A DNA stretch of 64,000 nucleotides, from contig NZ_PQDH01000010.1 of the NCBI RefSeq assembly GCF_002964605.1, positions 62,001 to 126,000 on the forward strand, given 5' to 3'. This document shows, piece after piece, positions 17,031 through 25,789 of the stretch. Position 1 is the stretch's first letter. The number at the start of each line of letters is the position of its first letter. The notes beneath the pieces are model-generated. The model worked only from the letters and a program-made list of their open reading frames with translations, searched no databases and was not told where the DNA came from. Position numbers and translations under genes: made by a program. Source of the stretch: Vallitalea okinawensis (lineage in GTDB: Bacteria; Bacillota; Clostridia; Lachnospirales; PQDH01).

Positions 17031-18061
17031 TATATAGTCAACCCTTCTAAAACACTTTGAAGGACTGATTCTCTAATGTCCTCATCAGGAAGAGCCTCGA
17101 TAATAGGTCTAAAATTAGACTCTACTAGAAGACGTTTAGCATCTACTAGAGAAAAGCCGCGACTCATTAAGTAAAATAACTGTCCCTCATCAATTTGACC
17201 TGCACTTGCCGCATGTTCACCCTCTACATCATCTTCATCACAAAGCAAGGCGGGAATGGCATGTGATGCTAAACCCTCGTTAAGTAAAAGTACATATTCT
17301 TTTTCAGATGCTTTGGATTTCCCAGATCCTTTTTTAAAATCGATTGTTCCTCTAAAGACTTTTCTTGCTTGATCCATCATTGCACCCCTTATATCGATCT
17401 TGCTGTTACCATAAGGTGCTCGATGGAGCATTTTATAATGATGGTCATGTCTAGACTCACCTTTTGCGAAATAAATCTCTTTATGAACTACATTTGCACT
17501 GCTTGCTACTAATTCATTGATGTAGCTTGTAGCAGACAATCCTTCAGTTAAGTCAATTGTTATATATTCAATACTTGAGTCCTTTCCTGCAAAGGAGTAA
17601 TTAGAATCAAAGTTATAAGATGAAGCGTTAAAACGGTATAGTTTGATTATTTTCACAGAGCTATTTTCATCACATTCAACCGTTGTCACACCATTGTGAA
17701 AAGCTTCTATATCATCTATTGTACTATAATTAAATATAATGGTGGCAGTACTTCCATTCCTAACTTGGATAGTATGGCGATCAATTAAAATTGGGTTATC
17801 TTGATTCAAATTAAATTCAATTTGAATAGGTGCATCTAATTGTTGATTATCCAGATTGATATGGACTCCTGCATTTAAGTTTTCTTCATTATGAGCTATT
17901 AGTTCTCTATCTACCCCTTCTTTGATTGGGACTAAAGATTCATTAGTTGTTAATACCTTTAATACCTGTTTAGCATAAGGACTATCTACATAATGATCTG
18001 TATAGGTTACATGAGAAGGGAATGATATATCATTGATTTTAATTCGCTTCCATTTTAGCAT
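17030..18061 (-). CDS. sufD: Fe-S cluster assembly scaffold protein SufD
   Basis: A 343-residue SufBD-fold protein of the SufBC2D scaffold complex. The C-terminal core is recognisable: HDHHYKMLHRAPYGNSKIDIRGAM (about 200), KVFRGTIDFKKGSGKSKASEKEYVLLL, and EGEHAASAGQIDEGQLFYLMSRG (about 275-297), including the His at the cluster-building interface. It is on the short side for SufD (often 380-440 residues), the reduction being in the N-terminal part. It lies 10 bases downstream of sufB. Confidence 0.93.
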   Translation of the reverse strand: MLKWKRIKINDISFPSHVTYTDHYVDSPYAKQVLKVLTTNESLVPIKEGVDRELIAHNEENLNAGVHINLDNQQLDAPIQIEFNLNQDNPILIDRHTIQVRNGSTATIIFNYSTIDDIEAFHNGVTTVECDENSSVKIIKLYRFNASSYNFDSNYSFAGKDSSIEYITIDLTEGLSATSYINELVASSANVVHKEIYFAKGESRHDHHYKMLHRAPYGNSKIDIRGAMMDQARKVFRGTIDFKKGSGKSKASEKEYVLLLNEGLASHAIPALLCDEDDVEGEHAASAGQIDEGQLFYLMSRGFSLVDAKRLLVESNFRPIIEALPDEDIRESVLQSVLEGLTI

Positions 18062-18071
18062 ATCGCACCTC

Positions 18072-19475
18072 CTAACCGATGGTTCCTTCCAATTCCAAAT
18101 TGATTAAATTATTAAGTTCAACAGCATATTCTAGCGGTAATTCTTTAGCAATAGGTTCAACAAAGCCTTTAACAATCATGCCTTTAGCAGCTTCCTCTGA
18201 TAACCCCCTACTCATTAGATAGTAGATAGCGTCATCACTTATGCGTCCGATTTTTGCTTCATGCCCCATATCCACATTATCTTCCATGAGTTCGATAATA
18301 GGTACCGTATCCGATTTAGACTGGTTATCCAACATAAGGGATTCACAAGTCACAGAAGATTTTGCGTGGTGAGCTCCTTTAGCCACACGTAAAAGACCTC
18401 TATAAAAGGCAGTACCTCCAGCCTTAGAGATGGATTTAGTATTAATGGTAGAAGTTGTATAAGGTGCTGCATGTACCACCTTACTACCTGTATCTAGGTA
18501 TTGACCTTCACCAGCAAAAGTAATGCCTAAAAAATCAGCTCTGGCTCTTTCTCCTTTAAGAATACTCATAGGATAAAGCATGGAAACTTTTGAGCCAAAG
18601 GATCCAGATACCCATTCAATAACACCGTCTTTTTCTACTATAGCTCGCTTTGTATTCAAGTTATACATGTTCCTTGACCAGTTTTCTATAGTTGAGTAAC
18701 GTAACCTAGCTCCTTCAGCAACAAAGAGTTCAACACAGCCAGCATGTAAATTATTAACCGAATATTTAGGAGCTGAGCAGCCTTCAATAAAGTGTAAACT
18801 GGAACCTTTTTCAAGAATAATTAAGGTATGTTCAAATTGTCCAGCTCCTGGTGCATTTAAACGGAAATAAGATTGTAATGGTATATCAACATGAACATTT
18901 TTTGGTACATAGACGAAAGATCCACCAGACCAAACAGCACCATGCAAGGCAGCAAACTTATGATCATGAGGTGGAACAAGCTTCATGAAGTGTTCTCTAA
19001 CAATATCTTCATATTCGATTAATGCTGACTCTATATCCGTATAAATAACGCCTTGCTTGATTAAGTCTTCACGAATATTATGGTAAACAACTTCCGAATC
19101 ATACTGAGCCCCAACACCTGCTAAAGACTCTTGCTCAGCTTTAGGGATACCTAGAGATTCAAAAGTGTTCTTAATGTCTTCTGGTACGTCATCCCAACTG
19201 GATTTCATATCTGTTTTAGGTTTGATGTAGGTAACTATATTCTCTATATCAAGTTCAGATAGATCAGGTCCCCAAGTAGGTAAAGGTTTCTTATTATAGA
19301 TATCTAAAGATCTTAATCGAAAATCCAGCATCCATTTAGGTTCATTCTTCTGTTTGGATATGTCTATAATAATTTCATCAGTTAGCCCATGGTCAGTCTT
19401 ATAGTCATATTCAAATTTATTTTTTTGATCGTAAATACCACGTTGGATATCTGCAACATAGGTTTTGTTTGACAT
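18072..19475 (-). CDS. sufB: Fe-S cluster assembly scaffold protein SufB
   Basis: A 467-residue core scaffold on which the Fe-S cluster is formed with SufC and SufD. The sequence is highly typical: WMLDFRLRSLDIYNKKPLPTWGPDLSELD, AVWSGGSFVYVPKNVHVDIPLQSYFR, HYIEGCSAP-like LHFIEGCSAPKYSV, SVTCESLMLDNQSKSDTVP and GHEAKIGRISDDAIYYLMSRG. A GTG at 19484 overlaps the ribosome site, so the ATG at 19475, 7 bases behind TGAGGTG, is the start. It follows sufC by 14 bases. Confidence 0.97.
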   Translation of the reverse strand: MSNKTYVADIQRGIYDQKNKFEYDYKTDHGLTDEIIIDISKQKNEPKWMLDFRLRSLDIYNKKPLPTWGPDLSELDIENIVTYIKPKTDMKSSWDDVPEDIKNTFESLGIPKAEQESLAGVGAQYDSEVVYHNIREDLIKQGVIYTDIESALIEYEDIVREHFMKLVPPHDHKFAALHGAVWSGGSFVYVPKNVHVDIPLQSYFRLNAPGAGQFEHTLIILEKGSSLHFIEGCSAPKYSVNNLHAGCVELFVAEGARLRYSTIENWSRNMYNLNTKRAIVEKDGVIEWVSGSFGSKVSMLYPMSILKGERARADFLGITFAGEGQYLDTGSKVVHAAPYTTSTINTKSISKAGGTAFYRGLLRVAKGAHHAKSSVTCESLMLDNQSKSDTVPIIELMEDNVDMGHEAKIGRISDDAIYYLMSRGLSEEAAKGMIVKGFVEPIAKELPLEYAVELNNLINLELEGTIG

Positions 19476-19489
19476 GGTTATCACCTCAA

Positions 19490-20224
19490 TTAAACAATAT
19501 TTTCAAAACCATTATTGTCTATAAACTCTGCTAATTCCATGCCACCACTCTTGATGATTTTACCATCTGCAAGTACATGAACGTAATCAGGTTGTAGGTA
19601 ATCAATAATTTTATTGTAGTGAGTAATAACAATAATGGCATTATCATCATTGGATAGTGTACGTACACCATCCGCCACTGTCTTGATTGCATCAATATCG
19701 AGACCAGAGTCCGTTTCGTCTAAAATAGCTAATTTAGGATTCAATATAGCCATCTGCAAAATCTCATTTTTCTTCTTTTCTCCACCAGAAAACCCTACAT
19801 TTAAATAACGTCTGGCATATTCTTTCTTAATATTAAGTAATTTCATTTTTTCACTTAGCTCTTTATGAAAATTGAAAAAAGAAATTTTTTCACCTATCAA
19901 ATTAGATTTAGCTGTGCGTAAAAAGTTCTCAACAGTTACGCCTGGAATTTCTTCAGGATACTGAAATGACAAGAAAATTCCTTCTTTGGCACGCTCATCT
20001 ACTCTCAAATCATTAATCACTTGGCCATCGAGGATAATCTCACCTTCTGAGATAGTATGTCTGGGATGCCCCATTAAGGTGTTAGCTAAAGTCGACTTTC
20101 CAGCCCCATTAGGTCCCATGATGACATGGATTTCTCCTTTTTGTACCTCTAAATCGATTCCTTTAAGGATATTCGTTTCTTCAATATTGGTATGAAGATT
20201 CTTGATATATAATAAATTATTCAC
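19490..20224 (-). CDS. sufC: Fe-S assembly ATPase SufC
   Basis: A 244-residue ABC-type ATPase of the SufBCD complex; it is cytoplasmic and not a transporter. Seen: Walker A GPNGAGKST (about 38-46), the Q-loop FQYPEEIPG characteristic of SufC, signature LNVGFSGGEKKKNEILQ, Walker B LAILDETDSGLDID and switch histidine IVITHY. The start is GTG at 20224 behind GAGGTGA. It is the first gene of the sufCBDSU operon, with the promoter about 60 bases upstream. Confidence 0.97.
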   Translation of the reverse strand: MNNLLYIKNLHTNIEETNILKGIDLEVQKGEIHVIMGPNGAGKSTLANTLMGHPRHTISEGEIILDGQVINDLRVDERAKEGIFLSFQYPEEIPGVTVENFLRTAKSNLIGEKISFFNFHKELSEKMKLLNIKKEYARRYLNVGFSGGEKKKNEILQMAILNPKLAILDETDSGLDIDAIKTVADGVRTLSNDDNAIIVITHYNKIIDYLQPDYVHVLADGKIIKSGGMELAEFIDNNGFENIV

Positions 20225-20281
20225 TATTTTTTCACCTCATTTAAATCCTACTAAATTACTCGGAATTATTCTTGTAACTTA

Positions 20282-20339
20282 ATCCTAGCATATTTATAAT
20301 TATTAGTCAATGAAAATCGTTATTATTTAATAATGATTT
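20282..20339 (-). promoter_or_regulatory. suf operon promoter with adjacent dyad
   Basis: On the minus strand TTGACT (20310-20305), 17-base spacer, TAGGAT (20287-20282). Immediately upstream of the -35 box lies an AT-rich dyad of two 12-base arms (20314-20325, AAATCGTTATTA; 20328-20339, TAATAATGATTT) with one mismatch. Its ATTAnnnTAAT character recalls Fur/PerR-type boxes, but the match is loose. Confidence 0.65.
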
Positions 20340-20388
20340 CTGTCATAACCAATAATGGTAATTATATTCAATTGTTTTACATTCAATA

Positions 20389-20420
20389 AAAAACACATAC
20401 CCTTTCGAGTATGTGTTTTT
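20389..20420. terminator. Terminator after the maltose-phosphorylase-like gene
   Basis: Perfect 12-bp stem AAAAACACATAC (20389-20400) / GTATGTGTTTTT (20409-20420), T-rich when read on the minus strand just after the GH65 stop codon. Confidence 0.85.
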
Positions 20421-20428
20421 CATTGATA

Positions 20429-22708
20429 TTATTTACTAATTAATACTGTATCTTTAGCAACATTTACTTCTTTATTATAAATAACCAATGTCAAAGGTTC
20501 GCCTTTTAATAAATCAATAGTCGTACCTTCATTATCAACTTTTACATTAAGGATTCTATTTCTAAATGTTACACGGAATGAAAAGCTATCCCATGCCTTT
20601 GGAATAAATGGGTTTAAAGTAAGCATATCGTTAGTTACTTTTAATCCACCAAAGCCTTGAACTACGGACATCCATGTACCTGCCATACTTGTAATATGAA
20701 GACCATCTTCCGTATCGTTATTATAGTTATCTAAGTCAAGACGGGCTGTTCTTACATACATTTCAACAGCTTTATCTTCATAACCAATTTCAGCAGCCAA
20801 AATGGAATGGATACATGGTGATAATGATGATTCATGTACAGTCATCGGCTCATAGAAGTCGAAGTTTTTCTTCTTTGTATCAAAATCATAGCGATCGCTA
20901 AAGAAGTACATACCTTGAAGAACGTCGGCCTGTTTAATGAAACATGATCGTAAGATCTTATCCCATGACCATTTTTGATTAAGAGGTAAGTGTTCTTCTG
21001 GAAGATCAGCTACGTTAATCAAGTCTTTATCCATGAAACCGTCTTGTTGTTCAAATACACCTAAATCTTCTACCACGGGATAATACATTTTATCCATGAT
21101 ATCTTGCCACTTAGTTATCTCTTCATCTCTAATGTTAAGTTTTGAACTAAGTTCTTTATAGCGGTCTGTATGTTCTGCTTTAAGATAATCCATAGCTTCC
21201 AGCGTATACTCCATGGTCCAAGTTGCCATTGTATTGGTGTACCAGTTATTGTTGATATTGTTTTCATACTCATTTGGTCCTGTTACACCAAGCATCATAT
21301 ACTTGTCTTTTCTTGGATTAAAGTGTACGCGGCTTGCCCAGAATCTACTGATTTCAACTAATACATCAAAACCGTATTCAGCAAGATAGTCTTTATCATT
21401 TGTATAACGAACATAATTAAAAATTGCGTAAGCGATTGCACCGTTTCGATGAATCTCTTCAAAAGTGATTTCCCACTCATTATGGCATTCTTCTCCGTTC
21501 ATGGTTACCATTGGGTAGAGAGCCCCTTCAAGTCCTAATTTAGCAGCATTTTCTTTCGCTTTATCTAATTGATTGTAACGATAGATTAATAATTGCTTCG
21601 TAATATGCTCAGGTGCAGTGCTAAGGAAGAAAGGTATGCAATAAGCTTCTGTATCCCAGTAAGTACTACCACCATACTTTTCACCCGTGAAACCTTTAGG
21701 TCCAATATTTAATCTTGAATCATCACCAGTATAGGTCTGCTTTAAGTGATAAATATTGAAACGAATACCTTGTTGAGCAGCGTCATCCCCTTCGATAATA
21801 ATATCACTTTCTTCCCATAAACGTGCCCATGCCTCTTGGTGAGAAGTGAATAAGGCATCGAAACCCGTTGACTTAGCATCTTTAACGATAGCCTCAGCAG
21901 TAGCTTTTATGTTATCATTATCAAGATCTCTATTGGTAGTTACTGCTATATATTTTGTTAAAGTAAGAGCTTCACCTTGTGCTACAGTGGCTTCATAAGT
22001 ATTAGATACAAACAATTCCTCACCTTTATGACTGGAAGGAGTATCCTTAGAAAGTTCATTGCACATGGCTACTGCTATTCTGAAACCAGTTTTTTTAGTT
22101 TCTGTAACGATAGAACTTACATCTGTACTACTACTATGTTCTATAGCTGTCCAGAACATTTCGTCGTAGTTAGAATCTTTATTACGTACATCTGCATCAA
22201 TAAATGGGTTATATTGAATAGTTGATTCAGCATCTAATGGTTTTACACTATAGCGAATTGCTGCGACTTCTTTTTTTGCCATGCTAAAAAATCTCTTAGC
22301 TTCAACTTCGTATTTGTTACCATCAACAGTTACTTTAAATGTTCTTAATAAGTAGCCCTCTTGCATATTAAGAACTCTTTTAAAGTCTTCTACAAGATAT
22401 TTGTTTAAATCTAAACGTGTACCATTTAGATAAACATCAATTCCAATGAAATTAGCTCCATTTAATACTTTAGCAAAATATTCAGGATAACCATTTTTCC
22501 ACCAGCCTACTCTGGTTTTATCAGGGTAGTAAACACCTGCTATATAAGTACCTTGTAATGATTTACCAGAATAATATTCTTCGAAATTACCACGACAGCC
22601 CATGTGACCATTACCAATACTCATGGCACTTTCGCTAACCTCATTATAATCCTTATCTAAGCCTTCCTCGATAATGTTCCAAGGATCAACTTTGAAGTAT
22701 TCTCTCAT
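20429..22708 (-). CDS. Glycoside hydrolase family 65 phosphorylase, probably maltose phosphorylase
   Basis: A 759-residue cytoplasmic enzyme of family GH65. An N-terminal beta-sandwich domain (about 1-270) with SIGNGHMGCRGNFEE is followed by the (alpha/alpha)6 barrel. The general acid is Glu480 in GPNEYE, and phosphate-site blocks GEECHNEWEITFEEIHRNG (about 404-422) and VHESSLSPCIHS are present. The GEECHNEWE block resembles maltose phosphorylases (EC 2.4.1.8) more than trehalose or kojibiose enzymes, giving glucose and beta-glucose-1-phosphate from maltose. That choice is by recall. No beta-phosphoglucomutase or transporter is adjacent. A LacI-type operator lies about 260 bases upstream. Confidence 0.85.
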   Translation of the reverse strand: MREYFKVDPWNIIEEGLDKDYNEVSESAMSIGNGHMGCRGNFEEYYSGKSLQGTYIAGVYYPDKTRVGWWKNGYPEYFAKVLNGANFIGIDVYLNGTRLDLNKYLVEDFKRVLNMQEGYLLRTFKVTVDGNKYEVEAKRFFSMAKKEVAAIRYSVKPLDAESTIQYNPFIDADVRNKDSNYDEMFWTAIEHSSSTDVSSIVTETKKTGFRIAVAMCNELSKDTPSSHKGEELFVSNTYEATVAQGEALTLTKYIAVTTNRDLDNDNIKATAEAIVKDAKSTGFDALFTSHQEAWARLWEESDIIIEGDDAAQQGIRFNIYHLKQTYTGDDSRLNIGPKGFTGEKYGGSTYWDTEAYCIPFFLSTAPEHITKQLLIYRYNQLDKAKENAAKLGLEGALYPMVTMNGEECHNEWEITFEEIHRNGAIAYAIFNYVRYTNDKDYLAEYGFDVLVEISRFWASRVHFNPRKDKYMMLGVTGPNEYENNINNNWYTNTMATWTMEYTLEAMDYLKAEHTDRYKELSSKLNIRDEEITKWQDIMDKMYYPVVEDLGVFEQQDGFMDKDLINVADLPEEHLPLNQKWSWDKILRSCFIKQADVLQGMYFFSDRYDFDTKKKNFDFYEPMTVHESSLSPCIHSILAAEIGYEDKAVEMYVRTARLDLDNYNNDTEDGLHITSMAGTWMSVVQGFGGLKVTNDMLTLNPFIPKAWDSFSFRVTFRNRILNVKVDNEGTTIDLLKGEPLTLVIYNKEVNVAKDTVLISK

Positions 22709-22784
22709 CTAAGGACACCTCCTAAAAATATGGGTTTATATGATTAAATCAAAATTGGCATTATCTAAAAAACTTTACCATCAT

Positions 22785-22842
22785 ACTTTCCTCCTGAAAC
22801 AAGTTGTTTCGCAAACGTGACGTTAGTCACTTTTGTACTGGA
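22785..22842 (+). repeat. Intergenic repeat copy B (3' half)
   Basis: Contains TACTTTCCT followed by a GAAACAA/TTGTTTC dyad, then AACGTGAC-GTTA-GTCAC (hairpin 22817-22830) and TTTTGTACTGG. The hairpin stem GTGAC/GTCAC is the compensated version of GTGGC/GCCAC in copy C at 25850. It lies in the leader of the GH65 gene, antisense to it. Confidence 0.6.
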
Positions 22843-22968
22843 ATATATAGTTGAAGATAATCCTTTCAAATACTATATATTGTATGCAATAATTCCTCAA
22901 AGTATTTTTTATGATTTAATCATTATATAAATTCTTATTTATCTTCCGGATTCACCTTTATGAAACAG

Positions 22969-22984
22969 GTGCAATCGGTTGCAC
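22969..22984 (-). promoter_or_regulatory. LacI-family operator upstream of the maltose phosphorylase gene
   Basis: GTGCAATCGGTTGCAC is a 16-bp dyad matching the LacI-family pattern GCAAnCGnTTGC with the central CG. It lies 261 bases before the GH65 start codon. A TATAAT occurs downstream of it on the minus strand at about 22922-22927, consistent with repression by a MalR-like regulator. Confidence 0.55.
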
Positions 22985-23041
22985 TAACAATCTATTTCAT
23001 TATATCACATTTTCAGAAAAAATAAAGTGGAAAATATAAAA

Positions 23042-23068
23042 GACCTGCTAATAAATATTAGCAAGGTC
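23042..23068 (-). terminator. Terminator after the ECF S-component gene
   Basis: GACC-GCTAAT (23042-23052) pairs with ATTAGC-GGTC (23057-23068) with a small internal bulge; the minus strand continues TTTTATATTTT. Confidence 0.65.
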
Positions 23069-23110
23069 CTATCTTTGATAATTATGAAGTTGATTAACTC
23101 TCTGTGCTAA

Positions 23111-23872
23111 TCAGTTGATGTTATACATTTTGGCCACCTTTGAAATGAATGGTAAGAGGATTAAAGCTATAAAGAAGCCGACTAGAAATTGGATCAAATT
23201 AAGAGGGATACTCAATATACTGGAAATAAAGCTGCCATACATAAAGCTCGCTACGATATAATAGGCAAACACCATCCAAAGTCCAGCCATAGACATTCCA
23301 AGTACTTGACCTATTGAGATATGAAATTCTACTTTCTTACCTATGAACCATAGAAAAGCTAATAGGAGAACAGGCAAGATAATTGCAAATGCTACAAGTT
23401 GAAGTTGTATGGATGATAGATGCTGCATAAGCTCATCCATTGTATTAACTGTATCGATCTCACTGATTAAAAGTTCAGATGAGGATAGAGCATTTGAAGA
23501 TAGTAGATATGAAACAATGCCTGTAAAAGCAAGCCATATACCTGATAAGGTAATACCTGTTACAATAGAACCTTTGCTGTTTTTAGCTTTTTTCATAGCT
23601 AAGTGTACAAGTAGTGCCATAATAGCTTTAATGATGAGTGTTGGTAGTGCCCAATGAGGATAGCCAAGCAACAAATCAGCAAGCATAGACCCAGCACCTG
23701 CAGCAAACATGGCATAGGGTAATGGAAGTAGTACAGCGGCTATAAATATAATGCTATCCCCTGGATGGATAAAACCATTAGTAAAAGGCACAGGTATACT
23801 GATTACCATAGTTGCAACACAAATAAAAGCTGTAAAAAGTGCTGTAAAAATTATAGTTTTAGTCTTATTCAT
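23111..23872 (-). CDS. ECF transporter S component, possibly for vitamin B6
   Basis: A 253-residue membrane protein with about seven hydrophobic segments. The region GFIHPGDSIIFIAAVLLPLPYAMFAAGAGSMLADLLLGYPHWALPTLIIKAIMALLVH is typical of substrate-specific S components, which work with a shared EcfT-EcfA1-EcfA2 module in the membrane. The in-frame start at 23962 lacks a ribosome site; the ATG at 23872 follows AAAGGGGGAGATC. The gene is divergent from a MocR-type regulator, and MocR/PdxR proteins often control B6 transport, so a pyridoxal or pyridoxine substrate is inferred. The C-terminal half is longer than in many S components (usual about 180-200 residues). Confidence 0.8.
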   Translation of the reverse strand: MNKTKTIIFTALFTAFICVATMVISIPVPFTNGFIHPGDSIIFIAAVLLPLPYAMFAAGAGSMLADLLLGYPHWALPTLIIKAIMALLVHLAMKKAKNSKGSIVTGITLSGIWLAFTGIVSYLLSSNALSSSELLISEIDTVNTMDELMQHLSSIQLQLVAFAIILPVLLLAFLWFIGKKVEFHISIGQVLGMSMAGLWMVFAYYIVASFMYGSFISSILSIPLNLIQFLVGFFIALILLPFISKVAKMYNIN

Positions 23873-24008
23873 AATGATCTCCCCCTTTTTAAAACTTCTT
23901 ATAGGAATACTCAAAATACCGAAATTAAAGTAATTTGTTAACAACATCCTGATAAGAATCAATTTACTTAATAAGACATGATATTGTTAGTTTTTTGAAT
24001 TTTCTAAA

Positions 24009-24036
24009 TTGACATTATTTATTGATATGATATACT
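24009..24036 (+). promoter_or_regulatory. Promoter of the MocR regulator gene
   Basis: TTGACA (24009-24014), 16-base spacer, TATACT (24031-24036). Two AGTGT words follow at 24046 and 24062, a possible direct-repeat operator for autoregulation. Confidence 0.6.
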
Positions 24037-24104
24037 ATAACAAAATAGTGTGTACATTAAAAGTGTCAGTTTAAGAAAAAATAATCAGGACAGTTGGTGA
24101 GACA

Positions 24105-25490
24105 ATGTTTGATTTAAAAAAGAGTGATAATGAAAAAAAAAGACCTCTTTATTTGCAATTATATAATTCGATTAAGAAGGATATTCAAAGCGGGCAAATG
24201 CGATCTGGTGATAAATTACCATCAATTAGGCTGATTGCTAAAGAATTAGATATCAGCCGTACAACAATAGAAAATGCTTATAGTCAATTATTAATGGAAG
24301 GTTACATTTATAGCAAGCCTCAAAGCGGTTATTTTGTTGCTGAAATAGAAAGGCATTTTGAAAGTGAAAGTATAGAATTAGAGTATACTAAAGGGATTAA
24401 TAGTAATGAGAAGGAGACAAAATTTTATGATGAAACCTTATTTAATTTTAAAGCATGGAAACGTTATCTAGGAAAGGCTATCTTAGAATACGAAGATCTG
24501 CTATATACATCTGGTGAATCACAAGGAGAAATTTTATTACGCCAAGAGATAGGACGCTATATATATAAGTATAGAGGAGTTGTTTGTTCACATGATCAGA
24601 TCATTGTAGGAGCAGGAGTTCAAACATTATTAGGGTTACTGTGTCATATACTGAAAAAAAGAGGGGTTAGCAGTATTGGATTTGAAAACCCTGGTTTCAC
24701 CGAGCCTCACCATATTTTCACGAATAATGGTTTCAAAATTAAATACATTGATGTAGGGGAAAAAGGTATTGAAGTTAAACAACTTAACAAGAGTGCCGTT
24801 AATTTGTCTTATGTAAGTCCATCACATCAATTTCCAACTGGAGCTGTTATGCCAATTAATAATCGCATTAATTTGATTAACTGGGCTTTAAAAGCAGATG
24901 GGCTCATTATTGAAGATGATTATGATAGTGAATTGATTTATAAGGGACAACCTATACCTTCATTACAAGGTCTAGACCAAGGTGAAAGAGTTATTTACTT
25001 AGGCTCTTTTTCAACTCTTTTTTTACCAGCGATCAGAATTAGTTATATGGTTCTTCCCAAACAACTTATTGAGGAGTATTATCCAGTTAAGGAGATGTAT
25101 AACCCTACTGTTTCAAAACTAGAACAAATAGCCCTAGCCTTATACATGGGTGATGGTGAATTTGAAAAACATATCCGCAGAGTGAAAAAGATATTTGCAA
25201 AGAAAAATGAAAAATTAATAATGGCCATAGAAGAAAAACTGGGGGATGAAGTGGAAATAATGAACGGTGACTGTGGGGTTTATTTGATAATGAAACTCAT
25301 AAGACAGAAGGATATGACTAAAATAATAGAGGGAATAAAAGAGAAAAACATTCCCATTAATACAATGGCTCACTATCGTAAGAATCATCAGAACAAAGAG
25401 CAGATACTTGTTCTTAAGTACCGCAATATCCCAGAGAAACAGATTAATATTGTTATCCAAGCACTGAGTGATATTATTAGAAAACATTAA
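24105..25490 (+). CDS. MocR/PdxR-type regulator with degenerate PLP site
   Basis: A 461-residue fusion of a GntR winged helix (about 1-80: YLQLYNSIKKDIQSG, DKLPSIRLIAKELDISRTTIENAYSQL) to a fold-type I aminotransferase-like domain (about 110-455). The aspartate that contacts the PLP ring nitrogen is kept (IIEDDYDSE). The Schiff-base lysine expected in YLGSFSK is replaced by Thr304 (YLGSFSTLFLPAIRISYMV), so covalent PLP binding should be impossible. The gene is divergent from an ECF S component, the likely target. It may sense a vitamer non-covalently or another ligand. The frame is intact, with no sign of decay. Confidence 0.9.
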   Translation: MFDLKKSDNEKKRPLYLQLYNSIKKDIQSGQMRSGDKLPSIRLIAKELDISRTTIENAYSQLLMEGYIYSKPQSGYFVAEIERHFESESIELEYTKGINSNEKETKFYDETLFNFKAWKRYLGKAILEYEDLLYTSGESQGEILLRQEIGRYIYKYRGVVCSHDQIIVGAGVQTLLGLLCHILKKRGVSSIGFENPGFTEPHHIFTNNGFKIKYIDVGEKGIEVKQLNKSAVNLSYVSPSHQFPTGAVMPINNRINLINWALKADGLIIEDDYDSELIYKGQPIPSLQGLDQGERVIYLGSFSTLFLPAIRISYMVLPKQLIEEYYPVKEMYNPTVSKLEQIALALYMGDGEFEKHIRRVKKIFAKKNEKLIMAIEEKLGDEVEIMNGDCGVYLIMKLIRQKDMTKIIEGIKEKNIPINTMAHYRKNHQNKEQILVLKYRNIPEKQINIVIQALSDIIRKH

Positions 25491-25670
25491 GTCAGCAGAT
25501 AAATAATTAGTTGTGTACTGTGAAAAATACCAATAGTTTATGTGAAAAATCATTAGATTTTCTGTTGTAAAAGCAAGTATAGAGGCAATCAATACAAAAA
25601 AAGAGTTCCATTATGAGCAGTGTTTACAAAATATTAATAATTGATACATACTTTAGCCACATAATAAGTC

Positions 25671-25787
25671 TATAATAATTCTTGTAACAACATCCCCCCC
25701 TCTTTTTCATAAACCCCTCATATTTATTTGTTTGAATGATGGCTGCAAGTAATACTTGCATAAACCCTCCCACCGGAGGGTTTTTTT
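25671..25787 (+). ncRNA. Candidate small RNA 1 (C-rich, anti-Shine-Dalgarno type)
   Basis: TATAAT at 25671-25676 is followed by a segment with no open frame: ACATCCCCCCCTCTTTTTCAT (25690-25710, seven C) and AAACCCCTCAT, a short dyad TGCAAGT/ACTTGCA (25744-25760), then a terminator ACCCTCC (25764-25770) / GGAGGGT (25775-25781) with seven T. The expected RNA runs from about 25683 to 25787 (about 105 bases). Units 2, 3 and 4 share the design. No good -35 box is seen. Inferred from sequence only. Confidence 0.6.
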
Positions 25788-25789
25788 GT

